Shown here piece after piece: positions 24,765-35,538 of a stretch of 64,000 nucleotides of DNA; positions within the stretch are counted from its first letter, which is position 1, and each line of letters starts with the position of its first letter. Below the pieces are notes generated by a model. It did not search any database. It was not told where the DNA came from and was given only the letters and a program-made list of their open reading frames with translations. The position numbers and the translations under genes are program-made. Source of the stretch: Nocardioides sp. W7 (GTDB lineage Bacteria > Actinomycetota > Actinomycetes > Propionibacteriales > Nocardioidaceae); contig NZ_CP095078.1 of the NCBI RefSeq assembly GCF_022919075.1, positions 4,898,001 through 4,962,000 of the forward strand. Direction: 5' to 3'.

Positions 24765-27700
24765 TCAGAAGCCGTGTCGCTCGCGCGCCTCGGCCAGCCA
24801 GAGTCCGACCAGCGGGACCCGCCACTCCTCGCACTGGGCGACCGCCCGGTCGGCGTACGACGTCGCGGCCTCGCGGTCGCCCGCAGCCGCGGCCGCCAGC
24901 GCCAGGTAGGCGCGCACCGGGCCGACGTTCAGGTCGGAGCCGAACGAGCAGGCCAGGTCGGCCAGCGGCTCCAGCACCTTGCGGCAGGCGGCGCCGAGCT
25001 CGGCGTCCGCGAGCCGGAGCGCCACCTCGGCGGCGAAGCAGGCGTTGGCGAGGGACACGATGGTATCCTGCTCGACCCGGGCGCCGTGCTCGGCGTGATG
25101 GGCGCGGGCCTCCTCCTCACGACCGGCGCGCAGCAGGAACGCCGTCACCACCGCCGGGACCTCATGGGCCGGGCCGGACCAGGACGCCAGCAGCGCGACC
25201 ACCTCGGCGCAGCGTCCCTCCCACAGCCGGACCGCGATGGTGGCGCTGACGACCGCGTGGTCGGCGAAGTCGTGCGAGATCTGGCGCGCGGTGCGAGCGA
25301 GGTGCTCGAGACGCTCGGCGCACCGGTCGAACCGGCCGGCCATGGCCAGCCACGGGATCTCGGCGCTGTCCAGGACGGTCTCGCCGTACGCGATCCGCAG
25401 TCGGCGCGCCTCCTCGCGCGCCTCCCGGACGGCTTCGTCGAACTCGGGGCGGCGGCCCAGCTCGCCGTACGCCACGGCCTGCAGGCACGCGGAGACCAGG
25501 TGCGCGCGTTCCTCGCCGAGCTCGGCCGCCAGCGCCATCGACTCGGTGGTCCACGCCAGCCGCTCCGCAGCGGTGCGGGCCACCCAGAGGGACACGCAGG
25601 CGACCTGGCAGGCGTCGACCAGGAGCATGTCGTCGCCCAGCCGGCGGGCGATGGCGAAGGCCTCGTCCACCAGAGCCCGCCGGTCGGCGAACGACGTGCG
25701 GTGGTGCAGCTCGTTCGCCAGGGCGAGCAGGACCCGGGCCCTGAGGGCCGAGTCTCCCTCGGGCAGCCCCGCCAGGCTGGTGCGCAGGGCGGTGACGACG
25801 GTGTCGTTGACCTCGCCGTCGGGCGCCGAGCGCCACAGGGTCCCGAACGTCGGCGCGATCGCGGCGCCCGCGACGGCGGCCGGGTCACCGATCTCGCGGG
25901 CGACGGCGACAGCCCGCTCGACGGTCGCGACCAGCTGCGGGAGCAGCGCCGCCCAGCGGTACGCGTCGACGAGCTGCATCAGCACGGCGTACTGGGCCTG
26001 CGGGGTCGACTCCGGGTCGGCGTCCAGCGAGTCGAGCGCGTCGGTCAGCAGCGCGGCCGCCTCGTCATGGGCGTGCAGCGCCCGGGCGATGAGGGCGGCG
26101 TCGACCGCGGCCTGCCAGGCGCGTCGGGCGTACGCCGGCCCCGCGGCCCGCCAGTGCACCGCGACCTCGGTCTCGCGCCCGACGGCCGAGGCGAGCACCT
26201 CGGCGACCCGGGCGTGGGCCCGGGCCCGGCGCGACGCCGACATCGTCGACCGCAGGGTGTCGCGCACCAGGGCGTGGGCGAACCGGAACTCGTCGATGCC
26301 GTCCTCGTGCACCAGGCCGGCGACCAGGGCCGGCTCGACGAGGTCGAGCACGTCGTCCTCGTCGACGCCGGAGGCGCCCGCCAGCGTCGGGGTGTCGAAG
26401 GCGCGGCCGACGACGGCAGCGGTCCGGAGGAGGGCGAGCGTCTCCTCGGGCAGCCGACCCAACCGACGGGTCAGCACCTCGCTGACCCCGGTCGGCGGGC
26501 CCTCGTCGTCGAGCAGCGTGTCCAGGTCGGCCCGCTCCCCCGCGAGCCGGGCGTACTCGACCAGGAAGAACGGGTTCCCGTCCGTGCGGGAGCGCAGGTG
26601 CTCGGCGAGCTCGCCCGACGGTCGTGCGGACGTGACGCCCTCGACGATCCCCGCGACCGACTCCCGGTCGAGCCCGCCGAGCTGGACGCGGACCGCGTGC
26701 CGACGAGCCAGGGTCTCGGCCAGGTCGGCCAGCGCCCCGGTCGGGGCGGGGTGGTCGCGCCAGGTGCCGAGCACCAGCAGCCGTGCCGCCTCGGTCGTCT
26801 CGGCGACCAGCCGGAGCACGCGCAACGTGGCGCCGTCGGCCCAGTGCAGGTCCTCCAGCACCACGACCGTCGGCGCTCGGGTGGCAGCGGCCCGGAGCAC
26901 CCCGGCGACGAGCTCGGCCTGCCGGAACTGGCCTCCGGTGTCGGCGACCTCGCCGAGATCGACGTCCGCGTCCAGGGCCTGCAGCACCGTGCGCCAGGGC
27001 CACAGGGGCGGGGCGCCGTCGTCCTGCGAGCACTGACCGACCAGCACCTGCGCGCCGCGCGCGCGGGCCAGGGCGGCCAGCTCGGCCGCGAGCCGCGACT
27101 TCCCGATGCCGGGCTCCCCGGTCAGGACGGCGTACCTCGCCCGGCCTCCCTCGGCCGCCTCGAGCGCCGCTTCGAGGAGCTGCAGCTCGGCCGACCGGCC
27201 GACCATCGGCCACGGGGCGACCACCTCGGCGGGGCGCACCGGCGGCGGCACGGGAGCCGGTACGACGGGCACGCTCGCCGTTGGCACCGCCGCAGCGGGC
27301 GCCACCCACTCCAGGGCCGGGTCCTGACGGAGCACGGCCGTCTGCAGGGTGCGCAGCTCGACGGACGGCTCCAGGCCGAGCTCGACGTCCAGCACCTCCC
27401 GCACACGGCCCAGCGCCTCCAGGGCGTCCGCCTGCCGCCCCGACCGGGTCAGCGCGAGCGCCCGGAGCCACCACAGCCGCTCGCGCAACGGGTGGGCGTC
27501 GGTGAGCGCCTCCAGCTCGGCCGCCACCGTGCGGTGGTGGCCCAGGGCCAGGCCGGCGACCGCCCGGTCCTCGAGGGCGACGAGTCGGAGCTCCTCGAGC
27601 CGGTGCCGCTCGGCCACGGCGCCCGCCGCCTCGCTCAGCTCGCTGTACGGCGTGCCGCGCCACCGCGCGAGCGCGGTGTCGAGCACGGAGACCGCGGCGG

Positions 27701-28103
27701 CGAGCTCCGCGGTGTCGAGCGGGGACTCCCCGAGTGCCGGCACGGCCTGCAGGCGCGCGTGCGTGTCGGCCACCTCGCGCTCGAAGCGGACCGCGTCGAT
27801 CGCGTCCTCGGGCAGCCGCAGGGCGTACCCCGGCGCGACGGTGACGAGCACGCTCGCCGGCGCCCGGCGAGCACGGTCCGGCTCCAGCACCCGGCGCAGC
27901 GAGGAGACGTAGCCCTGGAGGGTCGCCACGCTCCCCGGGGGCGGCTCGTCGCCCCACAGCAGGTCGACGATGCCGTCGACGGAGACCGCACGCCCGCGGG
28001 CCAGCGCCAGACCGGCCACCAGCGCCCGCTGCTTGGGGGTGCCGAGGTCGATCCGGACGCCTGCAGAGCTCACCTCCGCTGGACCGAGGACCGCAACCTC
28101 CAC
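24765..28103 (-). CDS. AfsR/SARP-type transcriptional regulator with AAA ATPase
   Basis: 1112 residues from a GTG at 28103. Residues 1-95 are an OmpR-like winged helix (LGTPKQRALVAGLALARG, SVATLQGYVSSLRRVLEPD), then a BTAD helical domain to about 250. After a Pro-rich linker comes an AAA domain: WPMVGRSAELQLLEAAL, Walker A GEPGIGKS (about residue 330) and Walker B VVVLEDLHWAD (about 410). The rest is helical repeats of TPR type. There is no LuxR helix-turn-helix at the C-terminus, so DNA is bound by the N-terminal domain. SARP proteins bind direct heptamers at an 11-base period; four such heptamers lie between this gene and the divergent oxidase gene. Confidence 0.9.
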   Translation of the reverse strand: MEVAVLGPAEVSSAGVRIDLGTPKQRALVAGLALARGRAVSVDGIVDLLWGDEPPPGSVATLQGYVSSLRRVLEPDRARRAPASVLVTVAPGYALRLPEDAIDAVRFEREVADTHARLQAVPALGESPLDTAELAAAVSVLDTALARWRGTPYSELSEAAGAVAERHRLEELRLVALEDRAVAGLALGHHRTVAAELEALTDAHPLRERLWWLRALALTRSGRQADALEALGRVREVLDVELGLEPSVELRTLQTAVLRQDPALEWVAPAAAVPTASVPVVPAPVPPPVRPAEVVAPWPMVGRSAELQLLEAALEAAEGGRARYAVLTGEPGIGKSRLAAELAALARARGAQVLVGQCSQDDGAPPLWPWRTVLQALDADVDLGEVADTGGQFRQAELVAGVLRAAATRAPTVVVLEDLHWADGATLRVLRLVAETTEAARLLVLGTWRDHPAPTGALADLAETLARRHAVRVQLGGLDRESVAGIVEGVTSARPSGELAEHLRSRTDGNPFFLVEYARLAGERADLDTLLDDEGPPTGVSEVLTRRLGRLPEETLALLRTAAVVGRAFDTPTLAGASGVDEDDVLDLVEPALVAGLVHEDGIDEFRFAHALVRDTLRSTMSASRRARAHARVAEVLASAVGRETEVAVHWRAAGPAYARRAWQAAVDAALIARALHAHDEAAALLTDALDSLDADPESTPQAQYAVLMQLVDAYRWAALLPQLVATVERAVAVAREIGDPAAVAGAAIAPTFGTLWRSAPDGEVNDTVVTALRTSLAGLPEGDSALRARVLLALANELHHRTSFADRRALVDEAFAIARRLGDDMLLVDACQVACVSLWVARTAAERLAWTTESMALAAELGEERAHLVSACLQAVAYGELGRRPEFDEAVREAREEARRLRIAYGETVLDSAEIPWLAMAGRFDRCAERLEHLARTARQISHDFADHAVVSATIAVRLWEGRCAEVVALLASWSGPAHEVPAVVTAFLLRAGREEEARAHHAEHGARVEQDTIVSLANACFAAEVALRLADAELGAACRKVLEPLADLACSFGSDLNVGPVRAYLALAAAAAGDREAATSYADRAVAQCEEWRVPLVGLWLAEARERHGF

Positions 28104-28150
28104 GCGGGCAGCATAGGGACTCCGACCCCCTGTCCGGGCCCGGATCGGGA

Positions 28151-28190
28151 CTCCCGGTCGAGCTCCAGTCCGTTCCCAGCCGGCTCCCAG
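28151..28190 (+). promoter_or_regulatory. Four SARP-type heptamers at 11-bp period
   Basis: CTCCCGG-tcga-GCTCCAG-tccg-TTCCCAG and, four bases on, CTCCCAG at 28184-28190. All four heptamers share the NTCCCAG pattern and are separated by exactly four bases. SARP regulators bind such arrays ahead of the -10 box on one DNA face. The array lies 55 bases before the oxidase start and points toward it; AAGGTATC near 28202-28209 may hold the -10. Confidence 0.65.
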
Positions 28191-28245
28191 TGGTGGAAGC
28201 GAAGGTATCGACACCCACCCAGACAGCCCAGACAACGGAGTCAGC

Positions 28246-29637
28246 ATGACCATCGACCTCACCCCCGTCCGCGCCGAGAGCCTGCGCGGCCTCTGCGGCG
28301 GCCGTGTCCACCTGCCCGGCGACGGCGGGTACGACGCCGCCCGGGTGGCCTGGAACCTCGCAGTCGACCAGCGACCTGCGGCCGTCGCCCTCCCCCGCGA
28401 CGCCGCCGAGGTCGTCGAGGTCGTGCGCGCCGCCGCCGACGCCGGCCTCCGGGTCGCCCCGCAGACCACCGGCCACAACGCCGGACCGCTCGCCGCCCGC
28501 GGCCTCGACGACGTGCTCCTGCTTCGTCTCTCGGCCCTCGACCAGGTCACGGCCGATCCGCGCCGCGGCGTGGTCCGGGTCGGCGGCGGCACGCTCTGGG
28601 AGCCCGCGGTCGACGCGGCGGCCGCCCAGGGCACGGCCGTCCTGCACGGGTCCTCCCCGGACGTCGGCATCGCCGGCTACAGCCTCGGTGGCGGCATCGG
28701 CTGGTACGCCCGCAAGCTGGGCCTGGCCACCAACAGCCTCACCGCGGTCGAGCTGGTCCTGGCCGACGGCACCCAGGTCCGCGTCGACGCCGACCACGAC
28801 GCCGACCTGTTCTGGGCGGTCCGAGGCGGCGGCGGCAGCTTCGGCGTCGTCACCGCGCTCGAGCTCCGGACCTTCCCGATCTCCACGGCGTACGCCGGCT
28901 TCCTGCTCTGGGACCTCGCGGACATCGAGCCGGTGCTCCGCGAGTGGGCCGCCTGGGCCCCGGAGGCGCCCGACGAGGTCACCACCTCCTTCCGGGCGAT
29001 GCGGCTGCCCCCGCTCCCGGACCTGCCCGAGTTCCTGCGCGGCCGCTCGGTGGCGGTCATCGACGGGGCGGTGCTCGGTTCCGAAGAGCGCGGCGCCGAG
29101 CTGCTGGCCGGCCTGCGCGCGCTGCGACCGGAGATCGACACGTTCGCCCGGGTTCCGGCGAAGTCCCTGGTCCGGCTGCACATGGACCCGGAGGGCGGCG
29201 TACCGGCCGTCTCGGGCAGCACGATGCTGCACTCCCTCCCGGACGCCGCCGTGGACGCGTTCCTCGCCGAGGCCGGACCCGACGCCCACACCTCGCTGCT
29301 CGCAGCCGAGCTGCGTCAGCTCGGCGGCGCGCTCGGTCGGTCGGACCCGACCGGCGGCGCACTGTCGTGCCTCGACGGACAGTTCGTGACCTACGCAGTC
29401 GCCATGGCCCTCGACGCGGACACCGCCACGCAGGGGCTGGCCGACGCCGGACGTCTCGGTGACGCGCTCGCGCCCTTCGACAACGGTCGGTCGTACCTCA
29501 ACTTCGCCGAGTCGCCCGTGGCGACCCGGACGGCGTACGGCGTGGACCGATGGAGCCGGCTGACCGGCCTGCGCGACGCGGTCGACCCGCACGGGCTGTT
29601 CGCCGCCAACCACCCGATCGGCCACCCGAACGGCTAG
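28246..29637 (+). CDS. FAD-linked oxidase (berberine-bridge-like)
   Basis: 463 residues. AVALPRDAAEVVEVVRAAADAGLRVAPQTTGHNAG is the FAD PCMH domain; the His in TGHNAG is the usual covalent FAD anchor. The second anchor Cys of bicovalent members is Ser here (GSSPDVGIAGYSLGGGIGW). The C-terminus RSYLNFAE...LTGLRDAVDPHGLFAANHP is the BBE motif. It oxidises a small alcohol, sugar or specialised metabolite. It is divergent from the SARP regulator and preceded by SARP heptamers, so it is the likely target. Its stop overlaps the next gene at CTAG. Confidence 0.88.
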   Translation: MTIDLTPVRAESLRGLCGGRVHLPGDGGYDAARVAWNLAVDQRPAAVALPRDAAEVVEVVRAAADAGLRVAPQTTGHNAGPLAARGLDDVLLLRLSALDQVTADPRRGVVRVGGGTLWEPAVDAAAAQGTAVLHGSSPDVGIAGYSLGGGIGWYARKLGLATNSLTAVELVLADGTQVRVDADHDADLFWAVRGGGGSFGVVTALELRTFPISTAYAGFLLWDLADIEPVLREWAAWAPEAPDEVTTSFRAMRLPPLPDLPEFLRGRSVAVIDGAVLGSEERGAELLAGLRALRPEIDTFARVPAKSLVRLHMDPEGGVPAVSGSTMLHSLPDAAVDAFLAEAGPDAHTSLLAAELRQLGGALGRSDPTGGALSCLDGQFVTYAVAMALDADTATQGLADAGRLGDALAPFDNGRSYLNFAESPVATRTAYGVDRWSRLTGLRDAVDPHGLFAANHPIGHPNG

Positions 29638-30083
29638 TGCTGGCGCTGGTCCCAGTCCGTGCCCGGCGGACGGGCCTCCAGCCAGGCCTGGAAGCCGGTC
29701 AGCGAGGCGGCGCTCATGGCCAGCTCGAGCGCGCCGTCGCGGTCACTGAGCTCGATCACGAGGTGGTCGGGGTAGAGCGCGATCTCCTCGGCGCCCTCAG
29801 GCGAGCGGCGCCCGTCGAAGCTGAGCTCCGAGCGGAGCCAGGTGGCCTTGGGCCGGAACGAGAGCGAGAAGATGCGGAACCACTCCAGGGTCTCCCCGGA
29901 GTAGCGGCCGAGGCCGAGAAGCCAGCCGCGTCCTGCCCTCGCGGACCGGACGCGGTAGCTGAGCTCGAAGGTGCCCCCGTGGCGAGACAACAGACGGCGA
30001 CGCACGATGAGTGCGACGCCGTAGCCGAGGAGAAGCACGAGCAGCAGTCCGGCCACGTCGAGCAGCCACTGCCACACCGGCAT
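29634..30083 (-). CDS. DUF2550 membrane protein (atp-cluster partner)
   Basis: 149 residues. AAGGGGGA before the ATG at 30083 supports the start. It begins with one TM (WQWLLDVAGLLLVLLLGYGVALIV), then a basic patch RRRLL and a soluble domain with GRGWLLGLGRYSGETLEWFRIFSLSFRPK. In mycobacteria the same gene follows atpC, and this position supports the family call. Function unknown. Its 3' end overlaps the oxidase gene by a palindromic CTAG. Confidence 0.85.
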   Translation of the reverse strand: MPVWQWLLDVAGLLLVLLLGYGVALIVRRRLLSRHGGTFELSYRVRSARAGRGWLLGLGRYSGETLEWFRIFSLSFRPKATWLRSELSFDGRRSPEGAEEIALYPDHLVIELSDRDGALELAMSAASLTGFQAWLEARPPGTDWDQRQH

Positions 30084-30160
30084 TCCGTCCCCCTTGTCAC
30101 CGGACGCGAACCGGTGATCCCGCGCCTGCTCACCCTAGCGGGCGAGCAGCCGCAGGAGTC

Positions 30161-30188
30161 GGTCGGGTCCGGCATGCCGGACCCGACC
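30161..30188 (-). terminator. Perfect palindromic terminator after atpC
   Basis: GGTCGGGTCCGGCA and TGCCGGACCCGACC are perfect 14-base arms with no spacer, 36 bases after the atpC stop. As RNA it folds to a very GC-rich hairpin with a four-base loop. There is no U-tract, so it may act by the stem alone or with Rho. Confidence 0.65.
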
Positions 30189-30223
30189 GCACTCCACGAT
30201 CGGAGCGTCGTACACGACCTGGG

Positions 30224-30633
30224 TCAGGAGGTCTTCTCGACCGCGCGGATCCGCGCCTCGGCGAGCCGGATCCGGTGCTCGGCCTCGTCCGGAACGTCGA
30301 GCTCACCGGAGCGTGCTGCCTCCAGCTCGGCCCGGGCGTCGTCGACGTTGATCTCGCTGGCGAGCAGGGTGTGCTCGGACAGGATCGAGACCCGGTCGTT
30401 GGCCACGGAGAGGAACCCGCCGTCGACGGCAGCGATCACCACGTCACCATCGACGTCGGCGATCTCCACGACCGCCTCGGTCAGCAGGGACAGCATCGGC
30501 GCGTGCCCGCGCAGCACGCCGACGTCACCCTCCACCGTCCGTGCGATGACCATGGTGGCCTCGCCCGACCAGACCGTACGGTCGGCCGAGACGAGCTCCA
30601 CCTGCAGGGCGGAGTCCGATTCCTGGCGAGCCA

Positions 30634-30634
<1 letters not shown>
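30224..30634 (-). CDS. atpC: ATP synthase F1 subunit epsilon
   Basis: 136 residues, MARQESDSALQVELVSADRTVWSGEATMV, the N-terminal beta sandwich, then helices DDARAELEAARSGELDVPDEAEHRIRLAEARIRA. The conserved GVLRGHAPMLSLL is present. It couples the central stalk and can inhibit ATP hydrolysis. ATG overlaps the atpD stop by one base, so it is last in the cluster. Confidence 0.95.
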
Positions 30635-32091
<1,457 letters not shown>

Positions 32092-32097
32092 AACTCT

Positions 32098-33027
32098 TCA
32101 CTCACTCCCGGCTTGTGAGTCGGCGAGCGCGTTGACGCCACCGACGATCTCGCTGATTTCCTGGGTAATGCCGGCCTGGCGGGCCTGGTTGGCGATGCGC
32201 GTGTACTTCTTGATCAGCTCATCGGCATTGTCGGTCGCGGACTTCATCGCCTTCTGGCGGGCGGCGAGCTCGGAGGCGGCCGCCTGCAGCAGGGCGAAGA
32301 AGATCCGGCTCTGGACGTACTGCGGCAGCAGCCCGTCCAGGACCGCCTCGGGGGACGGCTCGAACTCGTAGAGCGGCAGCACGTCGTCGCCACCGGCTCG
32401 TTCGTTGCCCTCGCCCTCTTCGGCCTCGACGACCTCGAGAGGAAGCAGGCGCACCGCGGTGGGCTCCTGGACGAGCATCGACCGGAACCGCGTGTAGACC
32501 ACGTGCACCTCGTCGACGTCGCCCTCCTCGCCCTGGTCCTTCAGGAAGGACTCGATCAGGGCGTGCCCGACCTCCGCGGCCACGTCGTACGACGGCTGGT
32601 CGGAGAAGCCCGTCCACGTCTGGATCACCGGGCGGCTGCGGAACTTGAAGTACGCCTCGCCCTTGCGACCACAGATGTAGAAGTCGATCTCCTTGCCCTC
32701 CTCGCGGAGCCGCTCGGCAAGACGCTCGGCCTCCTTGATCGCGCTCGAGGAGTAGGCACCCGCGAGGCCGCGGTCGCTGGTCACGAGGAGGATGGCGGCC
32801 CGCTTCGGGTTCTCCTCCTCCTTGGTCAGCGGGTGGTCGACGTTCGAGAACGTCGCCACCGCAGAGACCGCACGGGTCAGCTCACGGGCGTACGGCGCTG
32901 CCGCCTGGGCCCGCTGCTGCGCCTTGATGATGCGGGACGCAGCGATGAGCTCCATGGCGCGCGTGATCTTCTTCATCGACTCCGTCGACTTGATCCGCGC
33001 GCGGTACTCACGCAGCGAGAGAGCCAT
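32098..33027 (-). CDS. atpG: ATP synthase F1 subunit gamma
   Basis: 309 residues: N-terminal helix RARIKSTESMKKITRAMELIA, the central Rossmann-like part (ILLVTSDRGLAGAYSSSAI), and the C-terminal helix SATDNADELIKKYTRIANQARQ. It forms the rotating central stalk. Residues about 200-230 (VVEAEEGEGNERAGGDDVL) are an acidic insert of the kind seen in actinobacterial gamma subunits. Confidence 0.95.
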   Translation of the reverse strand: MALSLREYRARIKSTESMKKITRAMELIAASRIIKAQQRAQAAAPYARELTRAVSAVATFSNVDHPLTKEEENPKRAAILLVTSDRGLAGAYSSSAIKEAERLAERLREEGKEIDFYICGRKGEAYFKFRSRPVIQTWTGFSDQPSYDVAAEVGHALIESFLKDQGEEGDVDEVHVVYTRFRSMLVQEPTAVRLLPLEVVEAEEGEGNERAGGDDVLPLYEFEPSPEAVLDGLLPQYVQSRIFFALLQAAASELAARQKAMKSATDNADELIKKYTRIANQARQAGITQEISEIVGGVNALADSQAGSE

Positions 33028-33030
33028 GGG

Positions 33031-34674
33031 TCAGCCCCGCTTCTGCTTGACGATCTGCTCCTGCTCGAGCTCCTCGTCGCCCAGCGCCTCGGCCGTGGCC
33101 TCGTGGCCGACCTTGATCGACCCGCCGTCGGAGGTCTCGAACTGGTCGAGGAAGGAGTCGTAGGCGTCCGAGAGCGACGACGCGGTGTCGTCGTCGAACT
33201 TCAGCGACTCGCGGATCGCCGACAGGATGCCGTCGTGCGAACGGCGCAGGAAGTCGAGGAACTCCGACTCGAAGCGCAGCACGTCACCGGCGGGGACCCG
33301 GTCCAGGCGCCCGGAGGTGCCGATCCACAGGGAGACGGTCATCTCCTCGACGGGGTACGGCGAGTACGCCGGCTGCTTGAGCAGGGCCATCAGTCGCTGG
33401 CCCCGGTCGAGCTGCTGACGCGACGCCGCGTCGAGGTCGGAGGCGAACATCGCGAACGCCTCCATCGCGCGGAACTGCGCGAGGTCGACCTTGAGCGAGC
33501 CGGTGACGGCCTTCATCGCCTTGGTCATGGCCGCACCACCCACGCGGGAGACCGACACACCGACGTCGATCGCCGGGCGCTGGTTGGCCGCGAACAGGTC
33601 CGACTGCAGGAAGATCTGGCCGTCGGTGATCGAGATGACGTTGGTCGGGATGAACGCCGAGACGTCGTTGGCCTTGGTCTCGATGATCGGCAGGCCGGTC
33701 ATCGAGCCACTGCCCAGGTCGTCGGAGAGCTTCGCGCAGCGCTCGAGGAGCCGGCTGTGCAGGTAGAAGACGTCACCCGGGTAGGCCTCGCGGCCCGGCG
33801 GACGGCGCAGCAGCAGCGACACGGCGCGGTACGCCTCGGCCTGCTTGGTCAGGTCGTCGAACACGATGAGGACGTGCTTGCCCTCGTACATCCAGTGCTG
33901 GCCGATGGCCGAGCCGGTGTAGGGGGCGAGGTACTTGAAGCCGGCGGAGTCGGACGCGGGTGCGGCGACGATCGTCGTGTACTCCAGGGCACCGGACGCC
34001 TCGAGGGCGCCACGCACCGAGGCGATGGTCGAGCCCTTCTGGCCGATGGCGACGTAGATGCAGCGGACCTGCTTGGTCGGGTCGCCGGTCTCCCAGTACT
34101 GCTTCTGGTTGATGATCGTGTCGATCGCGACGGTCGTCTTGCCCGTGGCGCGGTCGCCGATGATCAGCTGGCGCTGACCCCGACCGATCGGCGTCAGGGC
34201 GTCGATCGCCTTGATGCCGGTGGCGAGCGGCTCGTGCACCGACTTGCGCTGCATCACCGAGGGCGCCTGGAGCTCGAGGGCGCGGCGGCCGCTCGTCTCG
34301 ATGTCGCCGAGGCCGTCGATGGCGTTGCCGAGCGGGTCGACGACGCGACCGAGGTAGCCGTCGCCGACGGGCACGGAGAGCACCTCGCCGGTCCGGCGGA
34401 CCGTCTGGCCCTCCTCGATCTTGTCGAAGTCACCGAGGACGACGGCGCCGATCTCACGAGTGTCGAGGTTCAGGGCCAGGCCCAGCGTGCCGTCCTCGAA
34501 CTCGAGCAGCTCGTTCGCCATCGCCGAGGGCAGTCCGCTGATGCGCGCGATGCCGTCACCGGCCTCCGCAACCGTGCCGACCTCTTCCTTGCTGGCCGCC
34601 TCGGGCTGGTAGTCGGCGACGTACTTCTGCAGCGCGTCGCGGATCTCCTCCGGACGGATGGAGAGCTCCGTCAT
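33031..34674 (-). CDS. atpA: ATP synthase F1 subunit alpha
   Basis: 547 residues, long for the family (about 510) because of a C-terminal tail LDQFETSDGGSIKVGHEATAEALGDEELEQEQIV, which is typical of actinobacteria and is linked to blocked ATP hydrolysis in mycobacteria (family knowledge). Walker A GDRATGKTTVA, LLRRPPGREAYPGDVFYLHSRLLERCA and VSRVGG are as expected. Non-catalytic nucleotide subunit. Four bases before atpG. Confidence 0.97.
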   Translation of the reverse strand: MTELSIRPEEIRDALQKYVADYQPEAASKEEVGTVAEAGDGIARISGLPSAMANELLEFEDGTLGLALNLDTREIGAVVLGDFDKIEEGQTVRRTGEVLSVPVGDGYLGRVVDPLGNAIDGLGDIETSGRRALELQAPSVMQRKSVHEPLATGIKAIDALTPIGRGQRQLIIGDRATGKTTVAIDTIINQKQYWETGDPTKQVRCIYVAIGQKGSTIASVRGALEASGALEYTTIVAAPASDSAGFKYLAPYTGSAIGQHWMYEGKHVLIVFDDLTKQAEAYRAVSLLLRRPPGREAYPGDVFYLHSRLLERCAKLSDDLGSGSMTGLPIIETKANDVSAFIPTNVISITDGQIFLQSDLFAANQRPAIDVGVSVSRVGGAAMTKAMKAVTGSLKVDLAQFRAMEAFAMFASDLDAASRQQLDRGQRLMALLKQPAYSPYPVEEMTVSLWIGTSGRLDRVPAGDVLRFESEFLDFLRRSHDGILSAIRESLKFDDDTASSLSDAYDSFLDQFETSDGGSIKVGHEATAEALGDEELEQEQIVKQKRG

Positions 34675-34725
34675 CGTTGTGCCTTCTCTCTTGCTTGTCT
34701 CTACTGACGTCTGGGTGGTGTGGGG

Positions 34726-35538
34726 TCAGCCCACGAGCCGGCGGCGAGCGTCGTCGAGGCGGCTGGAGACCGTCCCGTCGATGACGTCGTCGCCGATCTC
34801 GACACGGATGCCGCCGAGCACGCTCGGGTCGACGACGAGGTTGAGGTGGACCGGGCGGCCGTACTGGGTCGACAGCGCCTGCTCGAGGCGCCCCCGCTCC
34901 GCGTCCGACAGCTCCCGGGCGACCCGGACGGTGGCAACGCCCTGTCCGTGCACCTCGGCCGCGATCTTCTGGTACTCGTTCAGCGCGACGCCCACCGTGC
35001 GGTGGGTGCCGGAGAGGGCCCGCACGGAGAGCGAGACGGTGGCCGGGAGGGCCTTGCCGTCGAGCAGCCCGTGCAGCAGCGCGCTCTTGTCCTGGATCGA
35101 CCGGGCCGGGTCCGAGAGCGCGTCGCGCAGCTCGGGGTTGGCCTTGACGAGCTGGGCGACGGAGAACAGCTCGTCGGAGAGCCGGCCGCCGTCGTTGCCC
35201 GCGGACGTGACCGCCGCGACGACGCTCAGGTGCTCGAGCGTGTCGGCGAGGTCGCGCGCCGCCGTCCAGCGGCTCGACACGGCCTTGGTGAGCACGGCCT
35301 GCGTGCCACCGTCGACCTTGCCGCCGAAGACCTGCGAGATCAGCCCCGTCTTGGCGTCGGTGGGGATCGAGCCGTCGGTCGCGAACCGTCGCAGTGCCCC
35401 TTCGGAGCGCAGCGTCGTCGCGACGGAGAACAGCTCGTCGCTGACCTTCGACGCCGACGATCCGGCACCGGAGAGCACGCTCTCCAGCTCAGTGGTCAGC
35501 GCCGCGAGGGCGTCGGCCGAGGCACCGCGGAGGCTCAT
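34726..35538 (-). CDS. atpH: ATP synthase F1 subunit delta
   Basis: 270 residues, the long actinobacterial form. The N-terminal half (SLRGASADALAALTTELESVL...) is helical and the C-terminal part holds the delta core with FLGRVVDPSVLGGIRVEIGDD-like VVDPSVLGGIRVEIGDDVID, the ATP-synthase-delta signature. It joins F1 to the peripheral stalk. The start overlaps the atpF stop by one base. Confidence 0.93.
   Translation of the reverse strand: MSLRGASADALAALTTELESVLSGAGSSASKVSDELFSVATTLRSEGALRRFATDGSIPTDAKTGLISQVFGGKVDGGTQAVLTKAVSSRWTAARDLADTLEHLSVVAAVTSAGNDGGRLSDELFSVAQLVKANPELRDALSDPARSIQDKSALLHGLLDGKALPATVSLSVRALSGTHRTVGVALNEYQKIAAEVHGQGVATVRVARELSDAERGRLEQALSTQYGRPVHLNLVVDPSVLGGIRVEIGDDVIDGTVSSRLDDARRRLVG

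Noticed and set aside
23799..29462. Very long plus-strand open frame of more than 1800 codons across the MFS and SARP genes
   Set aside because: It is the antisense of real genes in high-GC DNA, is rich in Arg/Gly/Pro and His, and has no domain. The opposite strand carries clear MFS and AAA motifs.
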